A stretch of 64,000 nt of DNA from Microbacterium sp. SORGH_AS_0862 (GTDB lineage Bacteria; Actinomycetota; Actinomycetes; Actinomycetales; Microbacteriaceae). Positions 26,299-35,828 of the stretch are shown here, one piece after another. Under the pieces are notes generated by a model, which saw only the letters and a list, made by a program, of their open reading frames with translations, ran no database searches and was not told where the DNA came from. Position 1 is the first letter of the stretch. The number at the start of each line of letters is the position of its first letter. The translations under genes and the position numbers were made by a program. Where the stretch lies: NCBI RefSeq assembly GCF_030818795.1, contig NZ_JAUTAY010000001.1, positions 682,001 to 746,000 of the forward strand, read 5' to 3'.

Positions 26299-28194
26299 AT
26301 GTCCAGCCCCGCTCCCGCCCGTCGCAGTCCGTTCGCGCGCCCGAAGAAGGATGACGGACCGCGCGCCAGCCTGCGCCAGCTGCTCCCGTTCCTCTTCGAG
26401 CACAAACGGGTGCTCGTGGTGGTCACCGTGCTCAGCATCGTGGCCGCGGTCACGACGCTCGGTCAGCCGCTGCTGGTGGGCGAGCTGATCGCCCGCGTGC
26501 AGGCGAACGAGGGACTCGGGCTGCTGGTGTGGGGGCTGGTCGCGTTGGTCATCGGATCGTCGCTGGTGTCCGGCTATCAGCATTACCTGCTGCAGCGCAC
26601 CGGCACGGCCGTCGTGTTCTCGAGCCGCCGCCGACTCATCGCCCGCATCCTTCACCTTCCGATCCGTGAGTTCGACGCCCGGCGCACCGGCGACCTCGTC
26701 TCGCGGGTCGGAACCGACACCACGCTGCTCTACGCGGTGCTCACGCAGGGACTCGCCGACTCGGTCGGCAACGTACTGATCTTCGTCGGCGCGGTCATCG
26801 CGATGCTCCTGATCGATCCCCTGCTTCTCCTGCTCATCCTCGTCGTCATCGGCGCCTCGATCGCCGTCGTCGGCGTCCTCAGCGGACGCATCCGCCGCGC
26901 GACCCGTGAGCAGCAGGAGACGGTCGGCGAGCTCGCCTCGGGCGTGGAGCGCGCGGTCGGATCGATCCGCACGGTGCGCGCAGCCGGCGCCGGCGACCGC
27001 GAGCAGGCGAGCTTGGAAGGGGTCGCGAAGCGCGCGTACGGCAGCGGCGTGCGTGTCGCGAAGGCCTCGGCGCTCGTGGTGCCGGTCGCCGGCGTCGCGC
27101 TCCAGCTCTCGCTTCTCGTCGTCCTGGGCGTCGGCGGTTTCCGCGTGGCGTCGGGCGCGATCACGATCGCGAGCCTCGTCACCTTCGTGATGTTCCTCTT
27201 CTTCCTCGTGCAGCCGCTCGGCTCGTTCTTCGGCGCGATCACCTCCGTGAGCCAGGCGCTGGGCGCGCTCGGCCGCATCCAGGAGGTCCTGGATCTGCCG
27301 ACCGAGACGCAGGATGACGCCCGGATCGCGGCCCACGCCATCCCGGCGACGGATGTGGACGCCGCCGACATCGCGGTGGAGTTCCGCGACGTGCACTTCC
27401 GTTACCCGGCGGCCGTCGCCGCAGCGCGCGCCAAGACCGAGGCGGAGGCGCGTGCGCTCCTCGAAGTGGCCCGCGTGGACACGTCGGCACTGGAGGCGGT
27501 CGCAGATGACGCCGGCGACGTGCTGCGCGGCGTCTCGCTGCGCGTGCCACGGGGCTCGCGGGTCGCACTGGTGGGCCCGTCGGGCGCGGGCAAGAGCACG
27601 ACCCTCGCCCTCATCGAGCGGTTCTACGACCCGACCGCGGGCGCCATCCTGCTCGGGGGTCGCGACATCCGGACCCTCGACCGCGGGGAACTGCGCGCGC
27701 AGCTGGGCTACGTGGAGCAGGACGCCCCGACGCTCGCGGGCACGCTCGGCGACAACCTGCGTCTGGCCTCGCCCGACGCGAGCGACGAGGCGTGCGAGGC
27801 CGTCCTGCGCGCCGTGAACCTCGGCGAGGTGCTGGACCGCTCACCCGAGGGCCTCGCCGCGCCCGTCGGCGAGGGCGGCGTCATGCTCTCCGGCGGTGAG
27901 CGTCAGCGCCTGGCGATCGCCCGCGCACTGCTGGCTGCTCCCCCCATCCTTCTGCTCGACGAATCGACCTCGTCGCTCGACGGATTGAACGAGCAGCGGA
28001 TGCGGGAGGCGATCGACGCCGTCGCCGAGGGGCGCACCCTCATCGTGATCGCGCACCGGCTGTCGACCGTCGTCGACAGCGACCTGATCGTGGTGATGGA
28101 CCACGGCCGGGTCGTCGGCGCGGGCACGCATTCCGAGCTCGTGACCGACGTACCGCTGTACCGCGACCTCGCCAAGCACCAGCTCCTGGTCTGA
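26299..28194 (+). CDS. ABC exporter (fused membrane and ATPase domains)
   Basis: Half-transporter of the MsbA/LmrA-like export class, 631 residues, likely a homodimer. Six membrane helices occupy about residues 30-315. The ATPase domain has GPSGAGKST (about 429-437), a Q-loop in YVEQDAPT, signature LSGGERQRLAIARALL and Walker B ILLLDESTSSLD. Odd: between the A-loop FRYP (about 367-370) and the next strand VLRGVSL there is an insert of roughly 38 alanine- and glutamate-rich residues absent from typical exporters. Substrate unknown. It is followed by the convergent pckG gene. Confidence 0.9.
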   Translation: MSSPAPARRSPFARPKKDDGPRASLRQLLPFLFEHKRVLVVVTVLSIVAAVTTLGQPLLVGELIARVQANEGLGLLVWGLVALVIGSSLVSGYQHYLLQRTGTAVVFSSRRRLIARILHLPIREFDARRTGDLVSRVGTDTTLLYAVLTQGLADSVGNVLIFVGAVIAMLLIDPLLLLLILVVIGASIAVVGVLSGRIRRATREQQETVGELASGVERAVGSIRTVRAAGAGDREQASLEGVAKRAYGSGVRVAKASALVVPVAGVALQLSLLVVLGVGGFRVASGAITIASLVTFVMFLFFLVQPLGSFFGAITSVSQALGALGRIQEVLDLPTETQDDARIAAHAIPATDVDAADIAVEFRDVHFRYPAAVAAARAKTEAEARALLEVARVDTSALEAVADDAGDVLRGVSLRVPRGSRVALVGPSGAGKSTTLALIERFYDPTAGAILLGGRDIRTLDRGELRAQLGYVEQDAPTLAGTLGDNLRLASPDASDEACEAVLRAVNLGEVLDRSPEGLAAPVGEGGVMLSGGERQRLAIARALLAAPPILLLDESTSSLDGLNEQRMREAIDAVAEGRTLIVIAHRLSTVVDSDLIVVMDHGRVVGAGTHSELVTDVPLYRDLAKHQLLV

Positions 28195-28214
28195 CGCCCG
28201 CGGCCGGGCGGCGG

Positions 28215-30095
28215 TCAGGCGCGCGCGAGGCGGTACCGCAGGGAGGCGAGCTCGGCGCGCAGAGCCGAAGGGATGCGGTCGCCGAAGGTGTCGAAGAACT
28301 CCTCGGTCAGCTCCGCCTCCGCCAGCCACGACTCGGCGTCGATCGCGAACAGCTCCGCCAGATCCGCATCCGTGACGTCGGTCCCCTCGAGGTTGAGGTC
28401 CTCGGGGCGGGGCAGCCGGCCGATCGGGCTGGGCTCGGCCGGCACCTCGGACTCGAGACGACGCACGATCCACTCCAGCACGCGCACATTGTCACCGAAG
28501 CCCGGCCAGAGGAACCGGCCGTCGGCGCCGCGGCGGAACCAGTTCACCTGGAAGACGCGCGGCGCGCGGTCGAAGCGCAGCGATCCGCCGACCTTGATCC
28601 AGTGGGCGAAGTAGTCGGCCATGTTGTAACCGCAGAACGGGAGCATCGCGAACGGGTCGCGGCGCAGCTCGCCGACGGTCCCCTCGGCGGCGGCCGTCCG
28701 CTCGGACGAGATCGTCGCTCCGAGGAACACGCCGTGCGCCCAGTCCGTGGCCTCGACGACGAGCGGCACGTTGGTGGCGCGGCGACCGCCGAACAGGATG
28801 GCGTCCAGCGGCACGCCCTCCGGCGTCTCCCAGTCATCCGCGACCTGGGGGCACTGTGCGGCGGCGACGGTGAAGCGCGAGTTCGGGTGCGCGGCGGGTC
28901 GGCCCGACGCGGGGGTCCAGTGGTTTCCCTCCCAGTCGATGAGCTCGGCGGGGGCCTCGTCGGTCAGGCCCTCCCACCACACGTCGCCGTCGGGGCGCAG
29001 CGCCACGTTCGTGAAGATCGTGTTGCCCCACAGCGTCTCCACCGCCGTGGCGTTGGTCGAGATGCCCGTGCCCGGCGCGACGCCGAAGAAGCCCGCCTCC
29101 GGATTGATCGCCCACAGGCGTCCGTCTTCGCCCGGCCGCAGCCACGCGATGTCGTCCCCGAGGGTCTCGACGCGCCATCCCGGGATGGTGGGGCGCAGCA
29201 TCGCGAGGTTCGTCTTGCCGCACGCCGACGGGAACGCCGCGGCGACGTGGTAGCGCTTGCCCTCGGGGCTGATGACCCGGATGAGCAGCATGTGCTCGGC
29301 GAGCCAGCCCTCGTTGCGCCCGATGACCGAGGCGATGCGCAGCGCGAAGCACTTTTTCGCAAGGATCGCGTTGCCGCCGTAGCCCGACCCGTATGAGTAG
29401 ACCTCGAGCGTGTCCGGGAAGTGGACGATGTACTTGTCGTCGTTGCAAGGCCACGCGACGTCGGCCTCTCCCGGCGCCAGCGGAGCCCCCACGGAATGCA
29501 CGGTGCGCACCCAGTCGGCGCCGTCCGCGATCTGCTGCAGGACGGCGGATCCGACGCGCGTCATGATGTTGATCGACACGACGGCGTACGGTGAATCCGT
29601 CACCTGCACGCCGATGTGCGAGAGAGGACCGCCGACGGTGCCCATCGAGAACGGCACCACGTACATCGTCCGGCCGCGCATGGAGCCCGCGAACAGCGCA
29701 TCCAGCTTGGTGCGCATCGCGTCGGGCTCCGCCCAGTTGTTGGTGGGACCGGCATCCTCCTCCTTCTCGGAGGCGATGAACGTCCGGCCCTCGGTGCGGG
29801 CGACGTCGCTCGGGTGGGAGCGCGCGAGGTACGACCCCGGACGCCACTCGGGGTTGAGCTTGATGAGAGAGCCCGCGTCCACCATCGATCGCAGCAGCAT
29901 GTCGTTCTCGGCCTGCGATCCGTCGACCCAGTGGATGCGGTCTGGCTGCGTGAGGGCGGCGATCTCGTCGACCCACCGGGTCAGCGCGGCCATACCGGGT
30001 CCGGATGCGGTCGGGCGAGCTCCGTAGGACGTCGCCGCGCGTGCGGCGGTGGAGCGCGCGGGGGCGCTCGAGGTGTAGCTCTCAGCAAGGGCCAT
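28215..30095 (-). CDS. pckG: Phosphoenolpyruvate carboxykinase (GTP)
   Basis: Decarboxylates oxaloacetate to PEP using GTP, the key gluconeogenic step, 626 residues. Seen: the P-loop with hyper-reactive cysteine [13 protein letters not shown] (about 273-285), the [13 protein letters not shown] region and the GTP-binding NWFRRG near residue 515. ATG 30095 has a GGAGTG ribosome site six bases upstream; a longer frame starting at 30113 lacks one. It is divergent from a RamB-like regulator with a candidate operator between, so control by acetate or propionate metabolism is plausible. Confidence 0.96.
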   Translation of the reverse strand: MALAESYTSSAPARSTAARAATSYGARPTASGPGMAALTRWVDEIAALTQPDRIHWVDGSQAENDMLLRSMVDAGSLIKLNPEWRPGSYLARSHPSDVARTEGRTFIASEKEEDAGPTNNWAEPDAMRTKLDALFAGSMRGRTMYVVPFSMGTVGGPLSHIGVQVTDSPYAVVSINIMTRVGSAVLQQIADGADWVRTVHSVGAPLAPGEADVAWPCNDDKYIVHFPDTLEVYSYGSGYGGNAILAKKCFALRIASVIGRNEGWLAEHMLLIRVISPEGKRYHVAAAFPSACGKTNLAMLRPTIPGWRVETLGDDIAWLRPGEDGRLWAINPEAGFFGVAPGTGISTNATAVETLWGNTIFTNVALRPDGDVWWEGLTDEAPAELIDWEGNHWTPASGRPAAHPNSRFTVAAAQCPQVADDWETPEGVPLDAILFGGRRATNVPLVVEATDWAHGVFLGATISSERTAAAEGTVGELRRDPFAMLPFCGYNMADYFAHWIKVGGSLRFDRAPRVFQVNWFRRGADGRFLWPGFGDNVRVLEWIVRRLESEVPAEPSPIGRLPRPEDLNLEGTDVTDADLAELFAIDAESWLAEAELTEEFFDTFGDRIPSALRAELASLRYRLARA

Positions 30096-30184
30096 GATCA
30101 CTCCAGTCGGCATCGGCGGCGTTCAGAACGTGGGTTCCCTGCAAGAATGACGCTCCTCGACCACCCTTTTCACGGATCGCATCT

Positions 30185-30206
30185 CGAAAGAGTGTCGCTT
30201 CTTTCG
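30185..30206. promoter_or_regulatory. Inverted repeat between pckG and the RamB-like gene
   Basis: CGAAAG and CTTTCG, perfect 6-bp arms 10 bases apart, directly upstream of the -10 box of the regulator gene. Candidate operator for self-control and possibly for pckG. Confidence 0.45.
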
Positions 30207-30207
30207 C

Positions 30208-30213
30208 TATTCT
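30208..30213 (+). promoter_or_regulatory. -10 box of leaderless RamB-like gene
   Basis: TATTCT, six bases before the ATG at 30220. No ribosome site lies between, so the message is probably leaderless. Confidence 0.6.
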
Positions 30214-30219
30214 CAAAAC

Positions 30220-31656
30220 ATGCCTTCGACGACCATCGAGCTGGCCACGCTCGGCCACCGCATCCGTCACTTCCGCACGGCGGCAGGGCTCACCCTCGAC
30301 GAGCTCGGGGCTGCCGTGGGGGTGGCCGGCAGCCACCTCAGCCTCATCGAGAACGGCAAGCGCGAGCCCAAGCTGTCGCTGCTGCAGGAGATCGCGGCGG
30401 CCACCGGCACCCAGCTGGCCGAGCTGCTGTCCACCGAACCCCCGAACCGGCGCGCGGCATTGGAGATCGAGCTCGAGCGCGCACAGACCTCGCACGCGTT
30501 CCGGCAGCTGGGGCTGCCTCCGATCCGGGTCACGAAGGCGTTGAGCGACGAGACGATCGAGACCGTGCTCGGCCTGCATCGCGAGTTGCAGCGCCGCGAA
30601 CGCGAGGCCATTGCGACCCCGGAAGAGGCCCGCCGCGCCAACACGGACATGCGGCTTCGGATGAGGGAGATGAACAATCACCTCCCCGACATCGAGAAGC
30701 TCGCCGAGAAGCAGCTCAAGTCGGCGGGTCACACCTCCGGCGCTCTCACGCACCGCACGGTGAGCATCATGGCCGAGCAGCTGGGCTTCGAGCTCATCTA
30801 CGCGGGCGATCTGCCCGCATCCACCCGGTCGATCACCGACCTCGAGAACGGGCGGATCTACCTGCCGCCGGCGTCCATCCCGGGCGGCCATGGACTGCGG
30901 TCGATGGCGCTGCAGGCGATGGCGCACCGGCTCCTGGGGCACCAGCCACCCAAGGACTACGCCGAGTTCCTGCAGCAGCGACTGGAGATCAACTACTACG
31001 CCGCGGCGTGCCTCATGCCGCCGGCGCCGGCGGTCGCGTTCCTCCAGCAGGCGAAGAAGGACCGCAACCTCGCCGTCGAGGACTTCCGCGATGCGTTCGG
31101 GGTGACGCACGAGGCCGCCGGGATGCGGATGACCAACCTGCTGACCGAGCACATCGGCATCCGCCTGCACTTCCTGCGGGTCGCCGGCGACGGCGCGATC
31201 TCACGCGTCTACGAGAACGACGACCTGCCGCTGCCGATGGATGTGACGGGCGCGGTCGAAGGACAGATCGTGTGCCGCAAGTTCGCCGCCCGTGCAGCCT
31301 TCGCGGAGCAGAACCGCACGACGGAGCACTACCAGTACACCGACACCCCCTCCGGGACCTTCTGGTGCTCCACGCAGACCGGCACGACCCACGACGGCGA
31401 GTTCTCGATCACGGTGGGCGTGCCGTTCGACGACGCGAAGTGGTTCCGCGGCCGCGAGACGGCGAAACGGGCGAGTTCGCAGTGCCCCGACGAGTCGTGC
31501 TGCCGCCGACCCTCGAGCCAGGCCGCCGAACGCTGGCAAGGGCGCGCCTGGCCGAGCGCACGCGTGCACATGCAGATGTTCACGCCGCTGCCCCGCGGCG
31601 CCTTCCCCGGCGTCGACGACAGCGAGGTCTACGACTTCCTCGACCGGCACGCCTGA
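30220..31656 (+). CDS. RamB/ScfR family XRE transcriptional regulator
   Basis: Regulator of 478 residues combining an N-terminal Cro/C1 helix-turn-helix (LGHRIRHFRTAAGLTLDELG to VAGSHLSLIENGKREP, about 10-45), an IrrE/ImmA-like central region whose metal motif appears degraded (LQAMAHRLLGHQPP), and a C-terminal domain with conserved cysteines (SSQCPDESCCRRP). This matches the short-chain fatty-acyl/RamB group that controls glyoxylate, acetate or propionate metabolism in actinobacteria. The divergent neighbour is pckG, consistent with carbon-flow control. The ligand is not known from sequence. Confidence 0.85.
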   Translation: MPSTTIELATLGHRIRHFRTAAGLTLDELGAAVGVAGSHLSLIENGKREPKLSLLQEIAAATGTQLAELLSTEPPNRRAALEIELERAQTSHAFRQLGLPPIRVTKALSDETIETVLGLHRELQRREREAIATPEEARRANTDMRLRMREMNNHLPDIEKLAEKQLKSAGHTSGALTHRTVSIMAEQLGFELIYAGDLPASTRSITDLENGRIYLPPASIPGGHGLRSMALQAMAHRLLGHQPPKDYAEFLQQRLEINYYAAACLMPPAPAVAFLQQAKKDRNLAVEDFRDAFGVTHEAAGMRMTNLLTEHIGIRLHFLRVAGDGAISRVYENDDLPLPMDVTGAVEGQIVCRKFAARAAFAEQNRTTEHYQYTDTPSGTFWCSTQTGTTHDGEFSITVGVPFDDAKWFRGRETAKRASSQCPDESCCRRPSSQAAERWQGRAWPSARVHMQMFTPLPRGAFPGVDDSEVYDFLDRHA

Positions 31657-31675
31657 TCCGCCGCGCGAGCGAGCA

Positions 31676-32962
31676 TCACTTGGCAGGGGAAGGCGTGCCG
31701 ACCGCCCAGAGCGCCTGCGGCAACCGGTCGTGCAGCACCCACTCGCCCACCCAGCGGTTCTTGTACAGCACCGGGTTGTGACTGGACACGGTGCGGGCGT
31801 TTCGCCAGTGCCGGTCGAGGTGCGCACCGCGCGCCGTGGCCGAGGCGCCGAGGGTGTCGAACAGGCGTGACGTGAGCTGCTGTACCGCGCCGGTCGCGAA
31901 GGACTGCGCCTGCGCGGCTCGGATCTCCGCGAGCCCGGCGAGCCGGCGCGCACGGTCGATGGCCGCCTCGTCGTCGGGCCGATCGCGCGCGGCGAGCGCG
32001 GCCCCGTAGGCGTCCTCGACCGCCTCCGCCACGGCTGCGACGCTCGCATCGACGGCGAAGGCGGATGCGGCCAGCTCCCCCAGCAGGGCCTGGATCTGTG
32101 CGTCGTCCTGCACCCTGGCGGCGGTGCCGTGGCTGTAGACGCGGGACCGTGCGCGCACCGCGGCGGCCGCGTCGGCGACGGATGCGTGCGCGATCCCGGC
32201 CAGCACGGCCAGCAGCACCAGCTGGTACAGGCCTGTCTGGTAGGCGAACCGTTCGGCGACCGGCAGGACGTCCGCGGGATCAACGACGGCGTCTTCGAAG
32301 ACGATGGTCCCCGTTCCGGTGAGGCGCTGACCGAAGCCGTCCCAATCGTCGATCACGGTGACCCCCGGCTGGTCGAGTCGCACGAGCGCCGCGACGTCCA
32401 CGCCGTCGGAGAGGCGGTGGGCGACGGTGTCGGTCCACTCGGCGAAGATGCTGCCCGTCGTGTAGAACTTGCGGCCGTTCAGACGCAGGATGCCGTCGGC
32501 ATCCGTCGAGAGCTCTGCACCGGCTCGTGACGTCGTCGAGCCGGTGGCCTCGCTCCACGAGTTGCCGCTGATCTCGCCCGCGGCGATGCGGTCGATCCAG
32601 CGCCGCGCGAATGCCGCATCCGTCGTGGTCAGCGCCTGCTCCACAAGCGCGACATGACCGCGCAGGATCTGCGGGATGTTCGCGTCGGCTGCTGCGATCG
32701 CCACGAGTAGGCGCGTGAACGTGGGACAGTCCAGCCCCAGCCCGCCGTCGGCGAGGGCCAGGCGGGCGCGTCCGAGCCCCGCCTCGCGGAGCCAGGCGAC
32801 GGCGTCACGGGGAAGCTCACGCGTGAGGTCCCGCTCCCCCGCCCCCTCCGCCACGACGTCCACGATCGGACGGAACCGCGCCTCGATCTCGACGGGCAAC
32901 CGCGCCCAGAGTTGGTCGTCGATGTGGGTGCGGACCTCGGCCGCCACGGATGCGGTGCTCAT
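31676..32962 (-). CDS. Acyl-CoA dehydrogenase-like (SfnB/DszC type) flavoprotein
   Basis: Flavoprotein of the acyl-CoA dehydrogenase fold, 428 residues, closer to the SfnB/DszC group used in sulfur scavenging than to fatty-acid enzymes. Seen: NSWSEATGSTTSRAGAE (about 138-155, flavin side), LNGRKFYTTGS, and DRHWRNARTVSSHNPVLYKN near the C-terminus, the family's terminal motif. It overlaps the upstream homologue by four bases (ATGA) and ends convergently with the RamB-like gene. It is the third gene of a flavin monooxygenase operon. The general acid/base of true acyl-CoA dehydrogenases is not evident. Confidence 0.82.
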   Translation of the reverse strand: MSTASVAAEVRTHIDDQLWARLPVEIEARFRPIVDVVAEGAGERDLTRELPRDAVAWLREAGLGRARLALADGGLGLDCPTFTRLLVAIAAADANIPQILRGHVALVEQALTTTDAAFARRWIDRIAAGEISGNSWSEATGSTTSRAGAELSTDADGILRLNGRKFYTTGSIFAEWTDTVAHRLSDGVDVAALVRLDQPGVTVIDDWDGFGQRLTGTGTIVFEDAVVDPADVLPVAERFAYQTGLYQLVLLAVLAGIAHASVADAAAAVRARSRVYSHGTAARVQDDAQIQALLGELAASAFAVDASVAAVAEAVEDAYGAALAARDRPDDEAAIDRARRLAGLAEIRAAQAQSFATGAVQQLTSRLFDTLGASATARGAHLDRHWRNARTVSSHNPVLYKNRWVGEWVLHDRLPQALWAVGTPSPAK

Positions 32963-34185
32963 GTGTAGAGGGAGATCGGCTGGACGGCGCCGGAGAGGAA
33001 GTGCGCCCCCACCTCGAGCTTCTTGTAGTCGACCGGGTCGTGGAGGGAGTGGGTGCGGATGTTGCGCCAGTGCAGGTCGAGGCCGACGCGGTTGGCCGTC
33101 GAGCTCGTCCCCGTGGCCTCGAAGACGCGGTGGGCGACATCGGTCGCGGTGTCGCTGGCGACGACCTTCAGCTGCGCGATCTCGATCGCGATCTCCGCGC
33201 GGCCCTCGGCCGTGACGTCGGAGCCCCGGGAGATGACCTCGTCGAAGCGACGGTTCACACGGTCGGCCAACGCCTCGACCGCCGCGGTGCGCGACACGAG
33301 CTCGCCGTACAGCCGCCGCACGAACGGGTCGTCGCTGTAGGTGGGAACCCCCGAGAGGAACCAGGAGTTGGGCCTGGCGTTGGTCAGCTCGCGCGCCTGC
33401 GCCAGAGCCCCCTGCGCGATCCCGAGGTAGAGGTTGCCGAACACGAGCTGGATGGCGGGTGTCACGAAGCTCTGGATCGGTTCCTCCGTGCCGAAGCCGA
33501 GCAGGTGCTCGGGCTCCACCCGGACGTCGCGGTAGGTGACGGTGTTGCTCGCCGACAGTCGCTGGCCGAGGTTGTCCCAGTCGTCGACCAGCTCGACACC
33601 GGGGTGCCCGTAGGGCAGCACGAGGAAGGCGAAAGCACCCGCATCCGGGCCGTCCTCGACGACGGCATTGATCAGGAGCGCCTCTCCGACACCGGATCCG
33701 GTCGAGTACCGCTTGAAGCCGTTGAGTCGATAGCCGTCGCCGTCGACCGTCAGAGTGAGATTCGGGTCGACGGGGTTCACCGAGTCGCCCCAGACCCAGC
33801 GTCCGGCGATCGTGGCGCGGAACCATCGCTCACGCTCGGCCGCGGGCGCGACGAGGGCGATGTTGGCCTCGTTCACGTAGTGGTATCCGAGCACCTGCGC
33901 GATGGAGGCATCGGCGCGCGCGAGGATGCGCACCGCGCGGAATGCGCTCTCCCAGTGCGCTCCGCCGCCCCCGTATTCCGCGGGGTCGAGCAGGGTCGTC
34001 AGGCCCGCGTCCTTGAGAAGCCGCGCTTCGGCGAACGGCTGGGCGTTCGCTCGGTCGCGGGCGAGCGCGTCGAGGGCGAGTCGCTCGGCGACGGATGCGG
34101 CGACCGCATCCCAGTGGGCGAGCTCCGCCGCATCCGCGGTGCCGTGGAAATGGGTGCGGGCAGGGGTCAGAGTCTGTGTCGTCAT
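32959..34185 (-). CDS. DszC/SfnB-like flavin-dependent monooxygenase
   Basis: Acyl-CoA dehydrogenase-fold flavoprotein, 408 residues, resembling DszC and SfnB, which oxygenate organosulfur compounds with reduced flavin from a partner reductase. Seen: LLDPAEYGGGGAHWES, VWGDSVNPVDPNLTL, LNGFKRYSTGSGVGE and the terminal LDLHWRNIRTHSLHDPVDYK. It lies 12 bases after the LLM monooxygenase gene and overlaps the next gene. The pairing with an NtaA/DszA-type enzyme suggests stepwise C-S cleavage for sulfur supply; substrate unknown. Confidence 0.85.
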   Translation of the reverse strand: MTTQTLTPARTHFHGTADAAELAHWDAVAASVAERLALDALARDRANAQPFAEARLLKDAGLTTLLDPAEYGGGGAHWESAFRAVRILARADASIAQVLGYHYVNEANIALVAPAAERERWFRATIAGRWVWGDSVNPVDPNLTLTVDGDGYRLNGFKRYSTGSGVGEALLINAVVEDGPDAGAFAFLVLPYGHPGVELVDDWDNLGQRLSASNTVTYRDVRVEPEHLLGFGTEEPIQSFVTPAIQLVFGNLYLGIAQGALAQARELTNARPNSWFLSGVPTYSDDPFVRRLYGELVSRTAAVEALADRVNRRFDEVISRGSDVTAEGRAEIAIEIAQLKVVASDTATDVAHRVFEATGTSSTANRVGLDLHWRNIRTHSLHDPVDYKKLEVGAHFLSGAVQPISLYT

Positions 34186-34197
34186 GGCTGTTCCTGT

Positions 34198-35619
34198 TCA
34201 GACGGGAGTGGAGACGAGGGATGCGGGGCTGTCGGCGGCGCTCGGCGCGCCGACGTATGCGCCGCGGTACGCGTGGGCGGGGTGCCACGGCGCGATGACG
34301 GCGTCGCCCGTGAGCCGCTCGCGGAGTGTCCCGCCGACCCGGCCGCCGTCGTCGAGACGTCCGCGCCGGCGCAGCTCCGGGACGAGCAGTTCGACGATGT
34401 CCTCGAAGGTGCCCGGCGTCACGACGTACGCGAGGTTGAACCCGTCGACACCACCCACCTCGATCCATCGCTCCAGCTCGTCGGCGACGGTGGCGGGGCT
34501 GCCGACGATCACGGCGCCGATGCCTCCGATGCCGACGTACTCGGCGATGTCGCGCGGCGTCCACGCACGGGTGGGGTCCGCTTTCGTGAAGATCGACAGA
34601 GCGGAGCGCGCCGCATCCGTGTCGATGTACGTGAGCGGCTCGTCCGGGTCCAGCGTCGACAGGTCGATACCCGACCAGCCGCCGTAGAGGGCGAGTGCTC
34701 CTTCGAGCGAGACATAGGAGCGGTAGTCGGCGTACTTCTGCTGGGCGAGCTCGTCGGTCTCGGCGACGACCACGGTGGCGAGGGTGAGGATCTTCACCGA
34801 GTCGCGAGGGCGTCCGATCGCCGCAGCCTTGTCGCGGATGCTGTCGGTCGTGCGCCGGGTCAGCTCGGGCGTAAGGCCGTTGATGAAGATGGCCTCGCCG
34901 TGCCGGGCGGCGAACTCCTGTCCGCGCGGTGACGCGCCCGCCTGGAAGATCACGGGCGTGCGCTGGGGCGAAGGCTCGCCGAGGTGGATGCCGGGGACGT
35001 CGAAGTGGGGGCCGTGGTGGCGGATGGGGTGCACCTTCTCGGGGTCGGTGAAGACTCCGGCCGCGCGGTCGCGCACGGCGGCGCCGTCCTCCCACGACCC
35101 CTCCCACAGCTTGTAGGCGACATCGAGGAACTCGTCGGCGATGCCGTACCGGTCGTCGTGGGCGATCTGGTCGCCGAGCCCGAGGTTTCGCGCGGCGCTG
35201 TTGAGGTACGAGGTCACGACGTTCCAGCCGACCCGCCCTCCCGTGAAGTGGTCGAGGGTCGTCAGCGTGCGCGCGAGGGCGTACGGCTGCTCGTAGGTCG
35301 AGGCGATCGTGACGCCGAACCCCAGCCGCTCGGTGACGGCAGCCATCGCGGGGATCTGCAGCAGGGGGTCTCCCACCGGTATCTGCGCGGCGTCGCGCAG
35401 CGCGGGGGCGGCCGAATCGCGGTAGACGTCGTAGACGCCGAGCACATCGGCCAGGAAGATCGCGTGGAAACCGCCGCGCTCGAGAAGCCGAGCGAGCTCG
35501 ATCCAGTACTCGAGCCGGTTGTACTCGTCGGCTCGGTTGTCCGGGTGACGCCAGAGCCCCGGGGCCTGGTGCGTGACGCAGCTCATCTCGAACGCGTTGA
35601 GGATGAGGGGCTTGCTCAT
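34198..35619 (-). CDS. LLM flavin monooxygenase, NtaA/SnaA/DszA family
   Basis: FMNH2-dependent luciferase-like monooxygenase, 473 residues, the usual length for the NtaA/SnaA/DszA group. Seen: MSKPLILNAFEMSC opening, the WIELARLLERGGFHAIFLAD barrel strand, TTLDHFTGGRVGWNVVTSY (the family hallmark, about 125-143) and VIFQAGASPRGQEFAARHGE. First gene of the three-gene oxygenase operon; the ATG has an AGGACGG site upstream. A flavin reductase partner is not encoded in the window. Divergent from an ABC importer that could bring in the substrate. Confidence 0.92.
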   Translation of the reverse strand: MSKPLILNAFEMSCVTHQAPGLWRHPDNRADEYNRLEYWIELARLLERGGFHAIFLADVLGVYDVYRDSAAPALRDAAQIPVGDPLLQIPAMAAVTERLGFGVTIASTYEQPYALARTLTTLDHFTGGRVGWNVVTSYLNSAARNLGLGDQIAHDDRYGIADEFLDVAYKLWEGSWEDGAAVRDRAAGVFTDPEKVHPIRHHGPHFDVPGIHLGEPSPQRTPVIFQAGASPRGQEFAARHGEAIFINGLTPELTRRTTDSIRDKAAAIGRPRDSVKILTLATVVVAETDELAQQKYADYRSYVSLEGALALYGGWSGIDLSTLDPDEPLTYIDTDAARSALSIFTKADPTRAWTPRDIAEYVGIGGIGAVIVGSPATVADELERWIEVGGVDGFNLAYVVTPGTFEDIVELLVPELRRRGRLDDGGRVGGTLRERLTGDAVIAPWHPAHAYRGAYVGAPSAADSPASLVSTPV

Positions 35620-35828
35620 CGTCCGTCCTTCCTGCCGGCGGGCGCCGTACGGGCGGAAAGCTAGCAGCGCGGAGCGGGGCCGCCCACACCCATCCGACAC
35701 ACGCGTTCATGCAGCCGCGGCGGATGACGTTTCCTTACGACCCGCGGTGCGCGAGCCTCCGATCCCCGTGCAGGATGACGGACCGTGCGGTCCACAGCCC
35801 GCACTCTCCCCCACCCGAGAGGCCCGCC

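Noticed and set aside
24601..28194. Apparent 1197-codon frame joining the transporter region to the ABC exporter
   Set aside because: The first half is an off-frame reading of the MHS transporter; the true exporter starts at 26299.
31676..33826. Single 716-residue protein covering both DszC-like genes
   Set aside because: The upper part is an off-frame reading of the second gene; the real start is the ATG at 32962, overlapping the upstream stop as ATGA.
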